NCBI GenBank assembly: GCA_002104905.1
Contig: MCFE01000017.1
Location: 186,001 to 250,000 of the forward strand
DNA length: 64,000 nucleotides
Direction: 5' to 3'
Source of the DNA: Basidiobolus meristosporus CBS 931.73
Taxonomy: Eukaryota; Basidiobolomycota; Basidiobolomycetes; Basidiobolales; Basidiobolaceae
This document shows, one piece after another, positions 34,404 through 45,906 of this stretch. Within the stretch, counting starts at the first letter, position 1. Each line of letters starts with the position of its first letter. The translations under genes were made by a program, and so were the position numbers. The notes beneath the pieces are model-generated. The model was not told the origin of the DNA, searched no databases, and saw only the letters and a program-made list of their open reading frames with translations.

Positions 34404-37400
34404 TTAGTCATTTCGGCCCTTGAGCAGATCGAAATTCTTTCGGCGATACTGTGTGACAAACTCGGTGAACAAGATGCCCAGTCGTCTTTTGTGTTGGTTT
34501 TGAATGGCCCTAGCGAGGTGAAGTTTCAGTAAATTGAGGGTGAGTTTGAGGAGCCAGTTGTGAGATCTTACCCATGATACTCCGTCAAGAAAGATTCACG
34601 TTCACCGGCGCTCAATGCTTCGGGCGGGAATTGATCGATCGTTCCTACCATCCAGTTCTGATTCTCCTCGGGGTAGAGCTCACCAAGAAGTACAAAGATA
34701 TTCCCTACGTCGCCTACGAGGTCCAAAGAGAAGGTTTGAACCATTCCGATCAATAGGTATCTAACGAAATCCGCACCCAAGTCACATATGATTTTCTGGG
34801 AGAGGCCTACTACAGCTGGCTCTTTGCTGCAGGCTTTCATGAGGTCCAGAAGCTTTGTAAAGAACTCTAACACCGAAGTCAACACCCGGTGATAATCACT
34901 TCCAAATGCTGCAATGCCACAGCGGATGATGGAGGATAGCATTGGGGTTTGCAGCAGCATGTGTGGCAGTTTCGAGAGGAATGCAGTGACCAGCATGAAA
35001 TATTCTTCAGCCACTAATATGCAAGGTTGAGGTTAGGTTGATGGGCACACTAGGCCTTGAACAAAGGAAGCTTGCTCCTACCATCTGGAACGTCAGTGAA
35101 TCTCTTGTTCTGGGCAATTTTAAACATAGACTCGCTGAGGTTTTCAAGTAAGTTAAAGAGGGTTGGTCGGCTCTCGGGGACGTTTTCAGCGTACTCCTCG
35201 ATGATGATTTTAGAAATCCTCAGATAGCAGCTCAGACCGCCATTACGAAATGCGGAGGCGATTCGTTCGATACATGAAGGAAGAAGCGGGATGAAGTCTT
35301 GGCGATAGTAGACAAAACAGGGCTTAAGACAGACACAGAGTGATTCCGACACAATGGGCTCACTGCTAAATGATACCAACAGCCTCTCAAAAAGGGGCCA
35401 TAAGTCCTGGATTAGACTAGCCACCGGGCTTCTTTCACCAAAATACAGCTCTTCTGGAGCAATGTATTCTAGGAAGACCCCAATACGCTCTACCAAATCT
35501 AAGTTCAAGAAAGAGTTAGATTGCATTTAAGGCGAATCCATGGATGGGCTGAGGGTACCTGAGATTTCCGTGATATGCTCTGGGGTATACGTTCCCTTGC
35601 TCAGCAGCTCATTCAAAGCCTCCGAGATTGGGAAGCAAAAAGTTTGCACTGTGGGCAAAATGTTGCTCAAAGGCACAGCTGAGATAACATGTGCTAAGGC
35701 TTCGGTGATTTCCAACATTTCCTTCTGGGTAAGGCTTTTTGCAGCCGCCAAGTAGAATGGATGTAGTTGGGAAAGGTAATCTACAAGATGCTACAAAGTA
35801 AATTGAAGCGAAAGCATTAGAGAGTGATGGTGAAACCAATCGAGAGATAAAGAGAGCATATGCTAACCCGACTACAATCTTTACACAAGTAATTCAATGC
35901 TATTGCCGCAGCGGAGGCCACCTCAGGATGTTCGAAGCCGGCCGAGATGTAGTCAAGCTGCGACGGGATATATTCGGGATGTTCTGCTGTCCACGCAGAG
36001 AAATACGAGATCACCAGGGTAGAGGCGGTGCGTACTTTGGGATGGGAAGGGAGGTGAGGTATGAGCTTCATGATTTTAGGAACGATCACGCTTTCCGTTT
36101 CCTCCACCTGGGCGGCCATGAATTTCAGTGCCACCAGCGGTGCTTCTATATCTTGCCACTGGGCATTATCAGGGTTGGCAATATAGTTTGAAAGCAGAGT
36201 GTATGGGCGCGCCAGGCTGTTTTCCGCTCCTAGAAGATGACAGCAATCCAGTAGTACGTCGCTAATCTCTTCACGGAAGTTCATGAAGTCTTCCCGGTCC
36301 TCAGATGTCCAGTCGTCAAGGTTGTATGGATAATGTAGCTGTTTGATGATAATGTCGACAAGGGAAAAGAAAATCTCCTGGAAATCGTGCCTGGTATCCG
36401 AATCGTTGATTTGTTGAAGACGTGAGGCCAGCGAACACCAGAAGTAGAATGTCATTGGGACGGTGTCCAAATCGGGCAGATTAACGCATTCAAGGATTCC
36501 GTCAACTACATCTCGGAACCTCTCTAAATTCTCTACTATGAGTTCCAGGTAAGCTTCGCCAGCCTCGGTGAAGATGCGGCAAAATGCTTTGAGTCGGTCA
36601 CGGTCCTCGAGGTCAGTCTGTTTCATCATCTCCTTCAGCGGCTTGAAGTTTTCTCGAAGTCGGCCAATTAATGGAATACACTCTTCGGTCTCTCTAGATT
36701 CATCGATGATCTCACAAATGACGTCGACTGCGATGTCGAAAAGTTCCTCCGACTCGAGCGCCTTGAATACTAGGTCTGGCAGTGGGCTTTCATTAAAGTA
36801 AGTTACTGAGATATCTCCAGACTGCAACCAGCTGCGAAGACATGTGAAGAGCTTCACTTGGATGTCACTATCTGAGCCTGTCATCGTTGACACGGTTAGC
36901 TCGCAATCAGCTACGAAGGGGTACATCAATTATTACCAGAGTTCTGGATGCTTGTTATCAACAGTTGAAGAACATGTTCGGAATTCCCAGTTAACAGTTG
37001 TCCAGAACGTTCAATATACTCTTGTCGCTAACCAATTTTCTGCGGGTTAGTGCACGTGCTTGGGTATTACGAAGACCTGGCCTACTCACAGGCATAGGGA
37101 TTTTTTGATTTCCATTGATTTCTTCGGGGAGTACAGTTAGGAATTCGAGTAAACAGCCGGCAGTTTCTGGAGAGCCACCAAGCATTTGAATGAGTTCGTT
37201 GACTGGATCCTCCCACTCCTTAAGTTGTAGAGCTAAGGCCACTAGTGCAAGACACAGCTGAGTTTTAACCAGGTTCGGCCCTGAACGAAATTTATAGAGC
37301 AAATTTATCAAAGAGTCGCGTAGCTCAAAACATCTTGAGGTATCGAGATCCCTTAAATCGGCGACGACCTACACAGCCTTTAGAGGACGGTTTGAAGCGA

Positions 37401-37692
37401 ATAGCGCAGGTTGCGTAATATACCTTGTTTCTCAACATTTGCGCACTAAATGTATGAACCTCAACACTGTTGTTTTGCTCTCCAAGAAGCTCGGCAGCAA
37501 GGGACCATGCTTCAGGCTGGGAGGAAAGAATTTAGCTAAGCTCCAGGCGAAGTTTACAAGTAACCAACAATCGATTACCGTTTTCTGGATCTGTTGGAGC
37601 CATAAATTGGCTTCTGATTTGGAGCTGGCATTACTACTGCTAAAGAGGGTTTGTATGGCCTGAACAACCTCAGTAACCTTTGCTGCTGACAT
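34404..37692 (-). CDS. MTR10: Importin-beta family nuclear import receptor (Mtr10/transportin-3-like)
   Basis: A gene of about nine exons, ATG at 37692 (MSAAKVTEVVQAIQTLFSSS) to TAA at 34404 (ending TEFVTQYRRKNFDLLKGRND). The whole protein is HEAT-like helical repeats. The N-terminal part has ASSKSEANLWLQQIQKT, a variant of the Mtr10/TNPO3 start in which the aggregate of helices binds RanGTP. Further segments include LLEFLTVLPEEI near 37110, TASTLVISYFSAWTAEHPEY near 36000, MLEITEALAHVISAVP near 35700 and FHRVLTSVLEFFTKLL-like helices near 34870. Mtr10 imports SR-type mRNA-binding proteins such as Npl3 and influences tRNA traffic. The length (about 950 residues) suits the family. Assignment within importin-beta proteins rests on these segments. 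Confidence 0.85.
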
Positions 37693-37908
37693 GATAGGAA
37701 CAACCAAAAGCTACAATACACAAGGGTGATTACCGCTGTGTGATGAATAAATTAAATGAAAATGTACACTCCACCATAACACGGGATGGTGATCAACATA
37801 ATATTTACTAGGTGATCAATAATTTATTCATCAAGGAAAAATTTCTGGGAACGTGTAGCAATCTCTTGGCCTAGGTTGGATCCACACCTCAAGATTATTC
37901 ATAATCAC

Positions 37909-38918
37909 TCAGCCCCGATGTAGTTTGAAGGTTGATCTGATGTCCTTTCCCGACTTCAGGTCAGCCATGCATTTGGCGTCAACAACCGAAGATATGGCGC
38001 AGATCTCAATCACCTCTTCCAGCTTCTCCAGCGGTATTACCACCACGCCATTCAGGTCTGCCACAATAATATCCGACGATTGAACAGTCACTGCTGATTC
38101 ACCGGCCCCAATCTTTACTGGTACTCTTACTCCTCCACATCGAGTAAATCCTCCGGCGCCTAGGCATGAGAGTCCACGAGCAAAAATCTAGCCGGGTTAG
38201 GCAACACAATGGTGGTTGGAGGAGGCGGAGACACTGGTGGTTACTGGCTGCATGATAACGATAGAACAGATTGATTGACATACCGGAAAATTCATCTCGC
38301 GTTGCTCCTCCAAATCTCGGAATCTTCCGTCGATGACTACTCCCTTAACACCAAGATGTTTGGCACGTGTAGTCATAAGGCCGCCCCACACGGCATTGAT
38401 AGCACCTAATAGGAATTTCGGATGAGTGCGTTGTGCCCGGTCGACTACACTGTGTGTTGAAGTGGTGAATTTTACCCGCTGGCGCACTAATAACTACTAC
38501 ACTTCCTTCAGGTGCGGTATCAACCTAACATCAACTCTGATATGAATGGTGCCCAGGAAACAACAGTGTGCTGAATACTTAGTTACGAAATGCTCTTGCG
38601 GCGTAGGAGGGGCCTGAGTATCCTTCACCGAAACCATCTACAAATTCCATTACTCTTTCAAATCCTTCCAAGGTCACAAACTAACCCACCCCTCACCTGT
38701 ACAGTATATGCCGGCCCAATAACTTTGGTCTCACCACTGAGATACTCGGGTGAATACAAACACAAATCTGGAAGAAAACAAGGCGTGTTGAGTTTGGTCA
38801 ACGCATCCCCCACCTAGGCTCAAGGTTAATACGTACATTAGGTCTGGTAAGGATTTCCAAAGCATACCTCACAGGAACCGTAGTTTTCTAACTTTAATAG
38901 TGAGTTATGGACGTCCAT
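37909..38918 (-). CDS. RraA-like protein (4-hydroxy-4-methyl-2-oxoglutarate aldolase/demethylmenaquinone methyltransferase-like family)
   Basis: About five exons, ATG at 38918 to stop at 37909, giving roughly 235 residues. The start MDVHNSLLKLENYGSCEVGD resembles RraA-like proteins, followed by VIGPAYTVQMV, then APAGAINAVWGGLMTTRAKH, LGVKGVVIDGRFRDLEE and IVADLNGVVVIPLEKLEEVI. The GG-LMTTRAK and DGRFRD motifs match the family's pyruvate- and metal-binding residues (Arg and Asp of GRFRD). Members include metal-dependent aldolases splitting 4-hydroxy-4-methyl-2-oxoglutarate or oxaloacetate, and RraA itself, an RNase E inhibitor in bacteria. In fungi the physiological role is not settled; oxaloacetate decarboxylase or aldolase activity is the likeliest. 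Confidence 0.85.
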
Positions 38919-39285
38919 AGTGCAATATGACAATATGAAGGGTGGGGTGTATATGAAGCTGCTCTCAAAGTATGCGGCAAACTATGATTCTAGCTAGAAT
39001 ACTGATTCTATATTATGACCGGGAACTGTCGGGTGGATTCAATGTGGCTTGGCTCACACATTACAGTGATTATTTTAATATGGCGATTGAGGTGGAACAA
39101 ATTCGAGTTTAGCAATTACATCGGATGATATCCCATCCGGCTGCATACTGAAGCAATGGTGTAGTTCAGGCGCACTAATGCTCTATAAGTGAGAGTAAAA
39201 TACACGGACAGTCGGACCAACACGAAACAACTAAGCAAAGAAAGTATACATAGTCTACAAGTTCTTTCGATGAGTGGTGTGCTAT
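38919..39285. other. Intergenic between the RraA-like and RBM48 genes
   Basis: Promoter of the RraA-like gene and 3' flank of RBM48; nothing else seen. Confidence 0.45.
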
Positions 39286-40277
39286 CTAAATGCGTCGTCT
39301 TTTCTTTGGTTCACCGGAAGCAGGCTTTAGTGGCTGCACCGGTCTGCTTGCTTCCTTCAATTTCTCACGAATGTTCAAAATGGATTGGGTGATGTGCTAT
39401 TGCATCCAAGTGTTAAGTACTATTTGATATTGGGATATCTATCACACTTACATCCACTTTCGGAACTGGCTTTATCAACATCTCGGGACTTACCAAAATA
39501 TCGAATCAATCTTGGGTGACTGGCTGAAATGAACGGTCAATAGCGAACTTACTTTGTCGCCTCAACAGTAGCTACTGTGTCCGCCTCCGGGTATAGAGCT
39601 TTTTCCGCGATCGCACCGTCAAACAAGGGATCTGGGGCTAACAAGGGGAGAGTCGATGTTAGCGCTACACTCCATAGCCGGGTTTAATTTATGAGCGTAC
39701 TGTTTGTTTTCAGGGACACTACCCTTCTACGATCTATCAGTTTCTCTCTCGTATCCTCGACAGTTTCGTACTCGGGACAGTAGCGAATTTGCAACGGTGA
39801 TCCAAAGAACACGTAGTCGTCCAGTTTACGTTTGGCCATTCTTGGATAAGCTTGTATCAGTTTTTCGTTTCTGATGAGTAATGACAACACAACAAGATAC
39901 CTTGCATCCAACAGGGATCCATATTTTATCCAGTACACATCGTAGAATTCCTCGGAGGGGTAGTCGTCCAGCAACCGATACCTAGTTTGCCACCGTGAAT
40001 ACGTTTAAGTGCTGTTCGGTGCACTGAATCAAAAAGGCGGTACTCACTCTTCAATGGATCCATACAAGGAGCAGATCTCCAGGAGTTCCTTGGTGTTTCC
40101 CAATGCGGGAACCCGTTCTATCAATAAATACCTTTTCCAGTTCAATTCAACGTTCGTAACGCGTGGTTATAAGAATAGAGTGACAAACCTTGATTCCTGA
40201 TGGACCGTATAAACTTTCACAGCCCTAATCCGGCGCCCAGCTCTGTATTTTTTTCTGACTGGCGGCTCCTGTTGCAT
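39286..40277 (-). CDS. RBM48-like RNA-binding protein (minor spliceosome factor)
   Basis: About six exons. The first ATG in frame is at 40277 (MQQEPPVRKKYRAGRRIRAV), continuing KVYTVHQESRYLLIERVPAL. The next exons give TKELLEICSLYGSIEE, RYRLLDDYPSEEFYDVYWIK and, after an intron, AYPRMAKRKLDDYVFFGSPL with QIRYCPEYETVEDTREKLID. This is the RBM48 RRM with its unusual extended tail. The last exon ends VQPLKPASGEPKKRRRI before the TAG at 39286, also as in RBM48. In animals and plants RBM48 works with ARMC7 to splice U12-type introns. The splice between RDRRR-like sequence near 39726 and the next exon does not resolve in simple phase, so that border is uncertain. Confidence 0.8.
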
Positions 40278-40734
40278 CGGTTTGGTGAGTGGGATTACTG
40301 GCCTTGCCAGTGTTGAACAAGGTAGGGAAATCACATGACAGACATCCACAGCAATCCCAAAAAATTCCAGCCAAATAAGGATGGGCTGTTCGGGAACAAG
40401 GTAACCAAGTAACAGTTACATAAGCAGTGGGGATATGATATTCGGCTGGGATCTGATTGGTATTACGAGCAGACTTCCAAGAGTTTCAGGCCTATAGACA
40501 ACCAAAGCTCACTCTCATTTGGCATGGCAAAAACATGACTAGGTCATCTCGTGAGGGAAGGCCAATGCCCGGCCATGGAGCGCGCTGTGTGGGGGCGGCC
40601 ATTGGCAAACGTTCGCCCAAGTTTCTGAAACAGAAGGTTGGTACACCACACAGCAAAACTTATAAAAGCCTGGATCAGATGATTGCATCAAACCAGACTG
40701 TCTTCTGCTATCTACTCTCACCATAACTACAATA
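40278..40734. other. Divergent promoter region; TATA box at 40661-40668
   Basis: About 460 bp separates RBM48 from the secreted Kre9-like gene. TATAAAAG at 40661-40668 lies 74 bp upstream of the latter's ATG. Confidence 0.5.
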
Positions 40735-41124
40735 ATGCTGTTTACATTGGCTACTCTTCTTTTGAGTTTGACCGCGGTCAAGGCTGCTTGTGATACTTTC
40801 CAAATCACCAATCCTGCTCCCTCGCCTCAAGCGCTTGTCTACCGTTCCGGTCGGCCACTTACCGTTTCCTGGGACATCGGATCATCTACTGTCAACCAAA
40901 TCACTGGCGTGAATCTTGCCTGGGCATATGCAGAGAGCGACACCTCCTCCATGGCCATTAGTAAAATCATCACCTCTCCACTGCAAGCCAGTCAACGCTC
41001 CGTCGCCCTAACACTGCCTACAAATGCTCTTCTGCAAGCATCCTATTATTATGAACTTTATGTCTCCACTGCTGAGGGACAAACGTGCTACTTCAAGACC
41101 CCCTCTTTTTACATCCGAGACTGA
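40735..41124 (+). CDS. Secreted Kre9/Knh1-domain protein without anchor
   Basis: An intronless gene for 129 residues. Residues 1-17 are a signal peptide (LATLLLSLTAVKA), then ACDTFQITNPAPSPQALVYR, SGRPLTVSWDIGSS and a closing YYYELYVSTAEG with YFKTPSFYI. This is the same beta-sandwich type as the GPI protein at 9414, but with no Ser/Thr stalk and no C-terminal hydrophobic signal, so it is probably released or held in the wall by other means. Two Cys (one at the mature N-terminus, one near the end) could form a disulfide. The exact role is unknown; Kre9-type proteins in yeast support beta-1,6-glucan synthesis. Confidence 0.75.
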   Translation: MLFTLATLLLSLTAVKAACDTFQITNPAPSPQALVYRSGRPLTVSWDIGSSTVNQITGVNLAWAYAESDTSSMAISKIITSPLQASQRSVALTLPTNALLQASYYYELYVSTAEGQTCYFKTPSFYIRD

Positions 41125-41371
41125 TGCTCTCTTCCCATTCTTTGTATATTCTTCCGGCATTCCCTCATCAGATTCCCAGCACTCTTCATTTTGATCAAGA
41201 ACATTAAAGATTCCACTTCTACTCTGATATCGAGTGTATTGATAACATTGATCATTGGTAACCTTTTTTTCATAGAGCACTGTTGTGAGATCAATACTAA
41301 ACAGAAATACTATACTAAATATCTGACAAATAGGCTAGCTTCTGTTGCAAATAATCAGTTTATACCTAAAC

Positions 41372-41703
41372 TGTTGTAAGAGTTTTGGAGATATTGGAAG
41401 TGATTAGGAGAACATGTAGGTTATGTGGTTTTCACTTAATGATTTATTGAATGTAAAAGTAGTATTTATACTTCTACACGGTCTTGACAGAAAAAACACG
41501 TAGAGCATATTTTAATGGTCCCGAGAGCATATGTGCAAAGTTTGGGCTGTTTTGACAACTTAACAATTTTTCATGTTCTGGGTACCCAATATTTTGCTGT
41601 AATATTTGAAGTAATTTGGCCAGAAATCATTAAGACTTGTATACTACGATCTAAGTGGCCAAGTCAAGTGAAAATTTAGGTACAGAGTTTATAATACTTG
41701 ACA
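41372..41703 (-). mobile_element. Solo or remnant copia LTR (first of three)
   Basis: This segment is the reverse complement of the LTR at 62706-63055, starting TGTTGTAAGAG and ending near ACTTGACA. Shared blocks include the ATTTATTGAATGTAAAAGTAG and CAAAGTTTGGGCTGTTT stretches. No matching flanking duplication is visible (TAAAC on one side). Confidence 0.85.
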
Positions 41704-41728
41704 GCTACACTGTATTCTCTGCATGTCT

Positions 41729-42057
41729 TGTTGTGAGAGTCTTGGTGATATTTGAGGTGATTGGGAGAACAGATAGATTATATGATTTTCATCTAATGAC
41801 TTGGTAAGTTAAAAGAGGTATTTATGCTTGACATAGCTTTGACACTAAAAATTCATACAGTATATTTAGGAAGGTTCTAAGAGTATGTATGCAGCATTTT
41901 TGGGCTTTTGACTAGCATCAAGAATTTTTATATACTGCATACTTAACAATTTGGTGAAAGTACTCTAAGTAGATCCCAACAAGGAACTTGGGCAAGAAAT
42001 ACTAAGGCCCATACACTTTAATATCAGTGACTAGGTGTACTTATCAAACTTATATCA
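41729..42057 (-). mobile_element. Remnant copia LTR (second of three)
   Basis: A more diverged LTR copy in the same orientation, starting TGTTGTGAGAGTCTTGG. It lies only about 25 bp after the first and 5 bp before the third. The outer end is eroded. Confidence 0.75.
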
Positions 42058-42062
42058 TTCTT

Positions 42063-42410
42063 TGTTGTAAGAGTCTTGAAGATATTGGAAGTGTTTGGGA
42101 GAACAAGTAGATTATGTGGCTTTTACTTAATGATTTATTGAATGTAAATTAGAATTTATACTTCTACTTGGTCTTGGAATAACAAGAGCATATAATATGT
42201 TTAAGAAGGACCCAAGAACATGTGTGCAAAGTTTGGGGCTGTTTGGACAGCTTTGAGAATTTTCATGTTCTAGGTGCCTGATATTTTGGTGAAAATATTC
42301 CAAGTAAATCCCGACAAGGAATTTGGTCAGTATTCTCTAAGATTTGTAGGTAATGATCCAAGTGACTAAGTTAAGTGAATATTTAGATGGTATTCCAAAT
42401 TTTTACAGCA
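42063..42410 (-). mobile_element. Remnant copia LTR (third of three)
   Basis: A nearly full-length copy (348 bp) bounded by TGTTGTAA and TTACAGCA. Flanks are TTCTT before and TTTTT after, a possible imperfect 5-bp target duplication. Confidence 0.85.
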
Positions 42411-44469
42411 TTTTTAACATAAGCTATTGGAAACTCAATTGATTCTTGTAATTGGCTAGTGGACTTGAAATTAATATCAAATCATCCCAAGCCAATCTTC
42501 ACAAACAGGGGAGAAACTGCACTTCCACAAAAGTTTGCTTGCAGACTTATCTAGTGGGCAATTACGTACACTTGAAGGTCTAATTGTTTAGCTTAGGCTG
42601 CTGTTAATAGTGGTCATTGTATCTTTATTCTATTTTCATACTATATCTACAGGTTGGAGATGGTTATCAGATATTTTTCTCGATTCTGAGGGATTTTGGG
42701 AGTAATCAAGAGTCAATAAGCATTGGACATATCTTTCCATGACCTTCCTCAGCACATTACAAAATTGCAAATCAATTCCTACCGTAGTGTCAATATATTA
42801 ACTCATCCGTAATAGCGCTGGATGGTTTGTTTCATTGATTCTGTCAAAATACAATCAATCATATATAAAATTCAACTTGGGCTTTAACTTTCGAAAAAAG
42901 TGGGCTTTAAGATGATATTGAGTTACTGAATGAAATGTATCCTCATCATGCACAAAATATGGAACCTAGCCACTGGTCTTCTAGCAAGTTATTAGCAATC
43001 CAAAATGTTTGAGACGATTGGGCGTTGCTGAGGCATGATATGTACTTGCTGCTTTATCAGTCTATAATAGCCGTATATATTGTAGAGTGTCATAAAGCCA
43101 CTTGGTTGTTTTTTGATATTTCCACCATTCTGAGGAGAAAGAATACCGATACTTGCTGTTGTAAAATCCACATGAATGGATTGGAAATCGTTTTAAGCAT
43201 AGTAGAAAATACCAGACTTCATGATATAACTACTGAAGGTAAAGTACTTTTCAGTAATTCCATAACCCCTCAAAATTGATCAATTTTCAACAAATCAACA
43301 GGTTATTAAATTGTAAGATCGGAATAATTATTTGCAACAGAGTTTACCAAAATATGGATGGAAAATTGCCATGAAAACAAATCGATGGCTGAATCCAATG
43401 TTACGAAACATGGGCTAAAATTGATTTCAAACTAAATTCGTGATTTGGTAATTAAAAACAAAATATGGGTTAAATTACATTGACTAGAACAGCTTTGCAT
43501 AATAACCGCCGATACTTCAAAGGGGGCTCATTGAAGCAGTCACTTTGAACTTATGATATGATCAGGAATTGGTGATCTTACGCAGTGAATACCTGGTAAT
43601 ATCAAAATTAAATGTAACTCGATGCTATAGAAAACACTCTGGTGGATGTGGGCAAGGGTGTTAGTATATCCGTCGGGTTTCGTTTGGACGTATGAAATCG
43701 CGATAGTGTGTCACTACATTTAGTCAAATCGGTGTGGCTTGAAAGTTCTCCAAGATCCGTTGAAGGAGGACTAGTTCCGCTACGCTGCATCGTCGAAAGT
43801 GGATTAGGAATAAGGAAGTCGCAGTCCAAGCATTCCTCACCAATGTTGGAGTTGCCGTGTGAGATCTTATGATAGTTCCAAGTTGTAGAAATGATATTAG
43901 ATGGGATATCAAGTTCCAAAGCAATCTAGAGCGTGGTAGTCTAAAGGACTAATCAGACCAGGTGGATCTGAGGGGTTTGAAATACCCAAATCAGGTTAAG
44001 CTAGCTCATTGGCAGACTGTGCCAGTGGCCACTACAAAGTACCAGCCATCAACCTCTTTCTAAGTGCCGACTACCGTGCGAGTTACCGGTAATGGTCCCA
44101 CTCCAATGTAACCCAGACATCTCCAAATGAACAGAAAATGGAAAGGTAGAGTCAAGGGAGCATTGGTTGGCCCATTCAAATAGGCAATCAGACTTCGAAC
44201 AGATAGCGCATTTGTATGAGAATAGATAATGAAAACTAACAACGAATTGGATCATTTGAGATACTACAATGGCTTTCCCACTGCTACATTAGAAATCATC
44301 CCGCCTATTGACACCATACCTTATGTGGGAATAGATTTGCAAGCTGAATTTGACTTCAAAGTGATTCCCAGTGAGGTATTCGAAATCCAATACTATAACA
44401 CAGCCATGTTGAGTCAATCAAAACATTTATTTAAAGTACGAACAGAATACCAGTCAGTTCGTATTCACT
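42411..44469. other. Gene-poor AT-rich region with possible coding relics
   Basis: About 2 kb without a confident gene. Minus-strand frames at 43608-43919 and 44049-44255, and a plus-strand frame at 44229-44465, have protein-like composition but no family match; simple splicing does not join them into one gene. They may be relics of a decayed gene. Confidence 0.35.
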
Positions 44470-45204
44470 TCAGGCCCAAGTGCACACCACACTTCCGTGA
44501 TCATCTTTGCATACGGTACCTTGGGCGCATTGCTCACGTTCAACGATGCCATCAGCACATACTTCAAAATCCGCAGAGAGACCAGGTTCGATGCATCTGC
44601 TTTGGAATTTACAGAAGGAGGGTGCCGTGGGAGTAGAGGTGGTGGTAGAGGTAGCTGTAGGGCTGGTCAATTGAGCTTGCTCACTTGTGCTAGGAGATGG
44701 GTGAACACTAGACCTCAGCTCGGAATTTGATTGATTAACGTTGATGAGCTGGTTATTACCTTCACCATCGCTCTCACCATCACATGGCACATAGTTCCAG
44801 GTGATATGGACACGGCCTTGCACAAGTTCAGCAATGTGCTCAAATGCTGAGGGGCTAAGGTCAAGTGAGCCTTCTTTGCAAGATGGGCATGTATCGACAA
44901 TCTGCACCTTGACACTCCCCTTGGGACCATGAACCATGGCACATTTAAAGCATGCTGGACTATCACTGGGATTAGCGTACTCGCCAAATTGTGGCGCGTT
45001 CATGGCAGCAATCAACTGACTAGATGTGGATACGATCCCACAGGAGCCCAGCCCTGGGGCGAAGTATGTGCCATCTCCGGAGAACGACTCGCGCTTACTG
45101 AAGAGAAGACCAGCTTCGGCATGAACAGGAGCAGCGGTTACCTTGGAAGCGAGGAAGCAGACAGCCAATGTGGCGGTGGAAGCAAGGATTCGGAGAGCGG
45201 TCAT
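44470..45204 (-). CDS. Secreted expansin/RlpA-like double-psi beta-barrel protein with CBM19-like tail (copy 1)
   Basis: An intronless gene for 244 residues. A signal peptide ends TAAP, then a short propeptide closes at LLFSKR, a likely Kex2 site. The mature part starts ESFSGDGTYFAPGLGSCG and continues with AAMNAPQFGEYANPSDSPAC, GPKGSVKVQIVDTCPSC and GSLDLSPSAFEHIAELVQGR, ending ITWNYVPC: a double-psi beta-barrel as in barwin, expansin domain 1 and fungal papain-inhibitor-like proteins. A Ser/Thr linker follows and then six Cys (CKFQSRCIEP to VVCTWA), the tail shared with the LPMO at 1090. Such barrels loosen wall polysaccharides or inhibit proteases; no expansin domain 2 is present, and the family's catalytic activity is unproven. 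First of three same-strand paralogues. Confidence 0.85.
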   Translation of the reverse strand: MTALRILASTATLAVCFLASKVTAAPVHAEAGLLFSKRESFSGDGTYFAPGLGSCGIVSTSSQLIAAMNAPQFGEYANPSDSPACFKCAMVHGPKGSVKVQIVDTCPSCKEGSLDLSPSAFEHIAELVQGRVHITWNYVPCDGESDGEGNNQLINVNQSNSELRSSVHPSPSTSEQAQLTSPTATSTTTSTPTAPSFCKFQSRCIEPGLSADFEVCADGIVEREQCAQGTVCKDDHGSVVCTWA

Positions 45205-45906
45205 GATAGCGATAGGTTAAAATAAGGTGACTTTTCTTTTGATAGGGTTTGGAAAACTAGTGATAATGAGTGTTAAGGTACAAGACATCTCTAGTCTTTA
45301 TAGTCCAACGCATCACATACAAGCGAATCTTGCTGGTCAGTACCCGACTCACTTGCTCCCAATTTTGACTTGCGTTGGACCCAGTGACGTGCCCAAAACG
45401 CCTCCTCTGAAGCCCGTATAACTACTAAAAGAATATATTTAAGGGACCCATCTTTGCTAGCCTCACCACCATATAATAGATTACTTTATACAAGGTAGAG
45501 TACATTCATGAATACAATAAAAGAGTAAACCAGCCTTAACGATCGATTCGATGATCAGAAGATTCCCTTGGAATGCCGACCCAAAAATAAACCGGCAAGC
45601 ATCGAAGTTAAGCATAGGCTATACGTGCAAATAAGACGAATTCCCGCCACCAAATTTGGACCCAGGACTTGCTCAACCAAAGAAAAAAATTGACGAATTT
45701 CGTTGGACTGGAGTTTCCATTTGGATAACTAGTTGTGATGAGAATTGCCTTTTTTGTCCTAGTCGGGACATTGCCTAGAATCCCCAAGGACCTGACCCGC
45801 ATTTATGTTCACCAAAGATCTAACCAGCATATCATAGGATATTAAAGCATTTATTGATATAGAAATAATTATTAGGGGGAATAGTCAATGATATAGCGAA
45901 GTTGGT
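45205..45906. other. Intergenic between expansin-like copies 1 and 2
   Basis: Promoter of copy 1. A 12-base piece resembling a 5S rRNA core is seen near 45604-45615, but the flanking bases do not fit. No gene called. Confidence 0.4.

Noticed and set aside
45590-45630. Possible 5S rRNA fragment (CGAAGTTAAGCA)
   Set aside because: Only about 12 bases match the conserved 5S core; the following GGGC and GTTAGTAC parts are missing.
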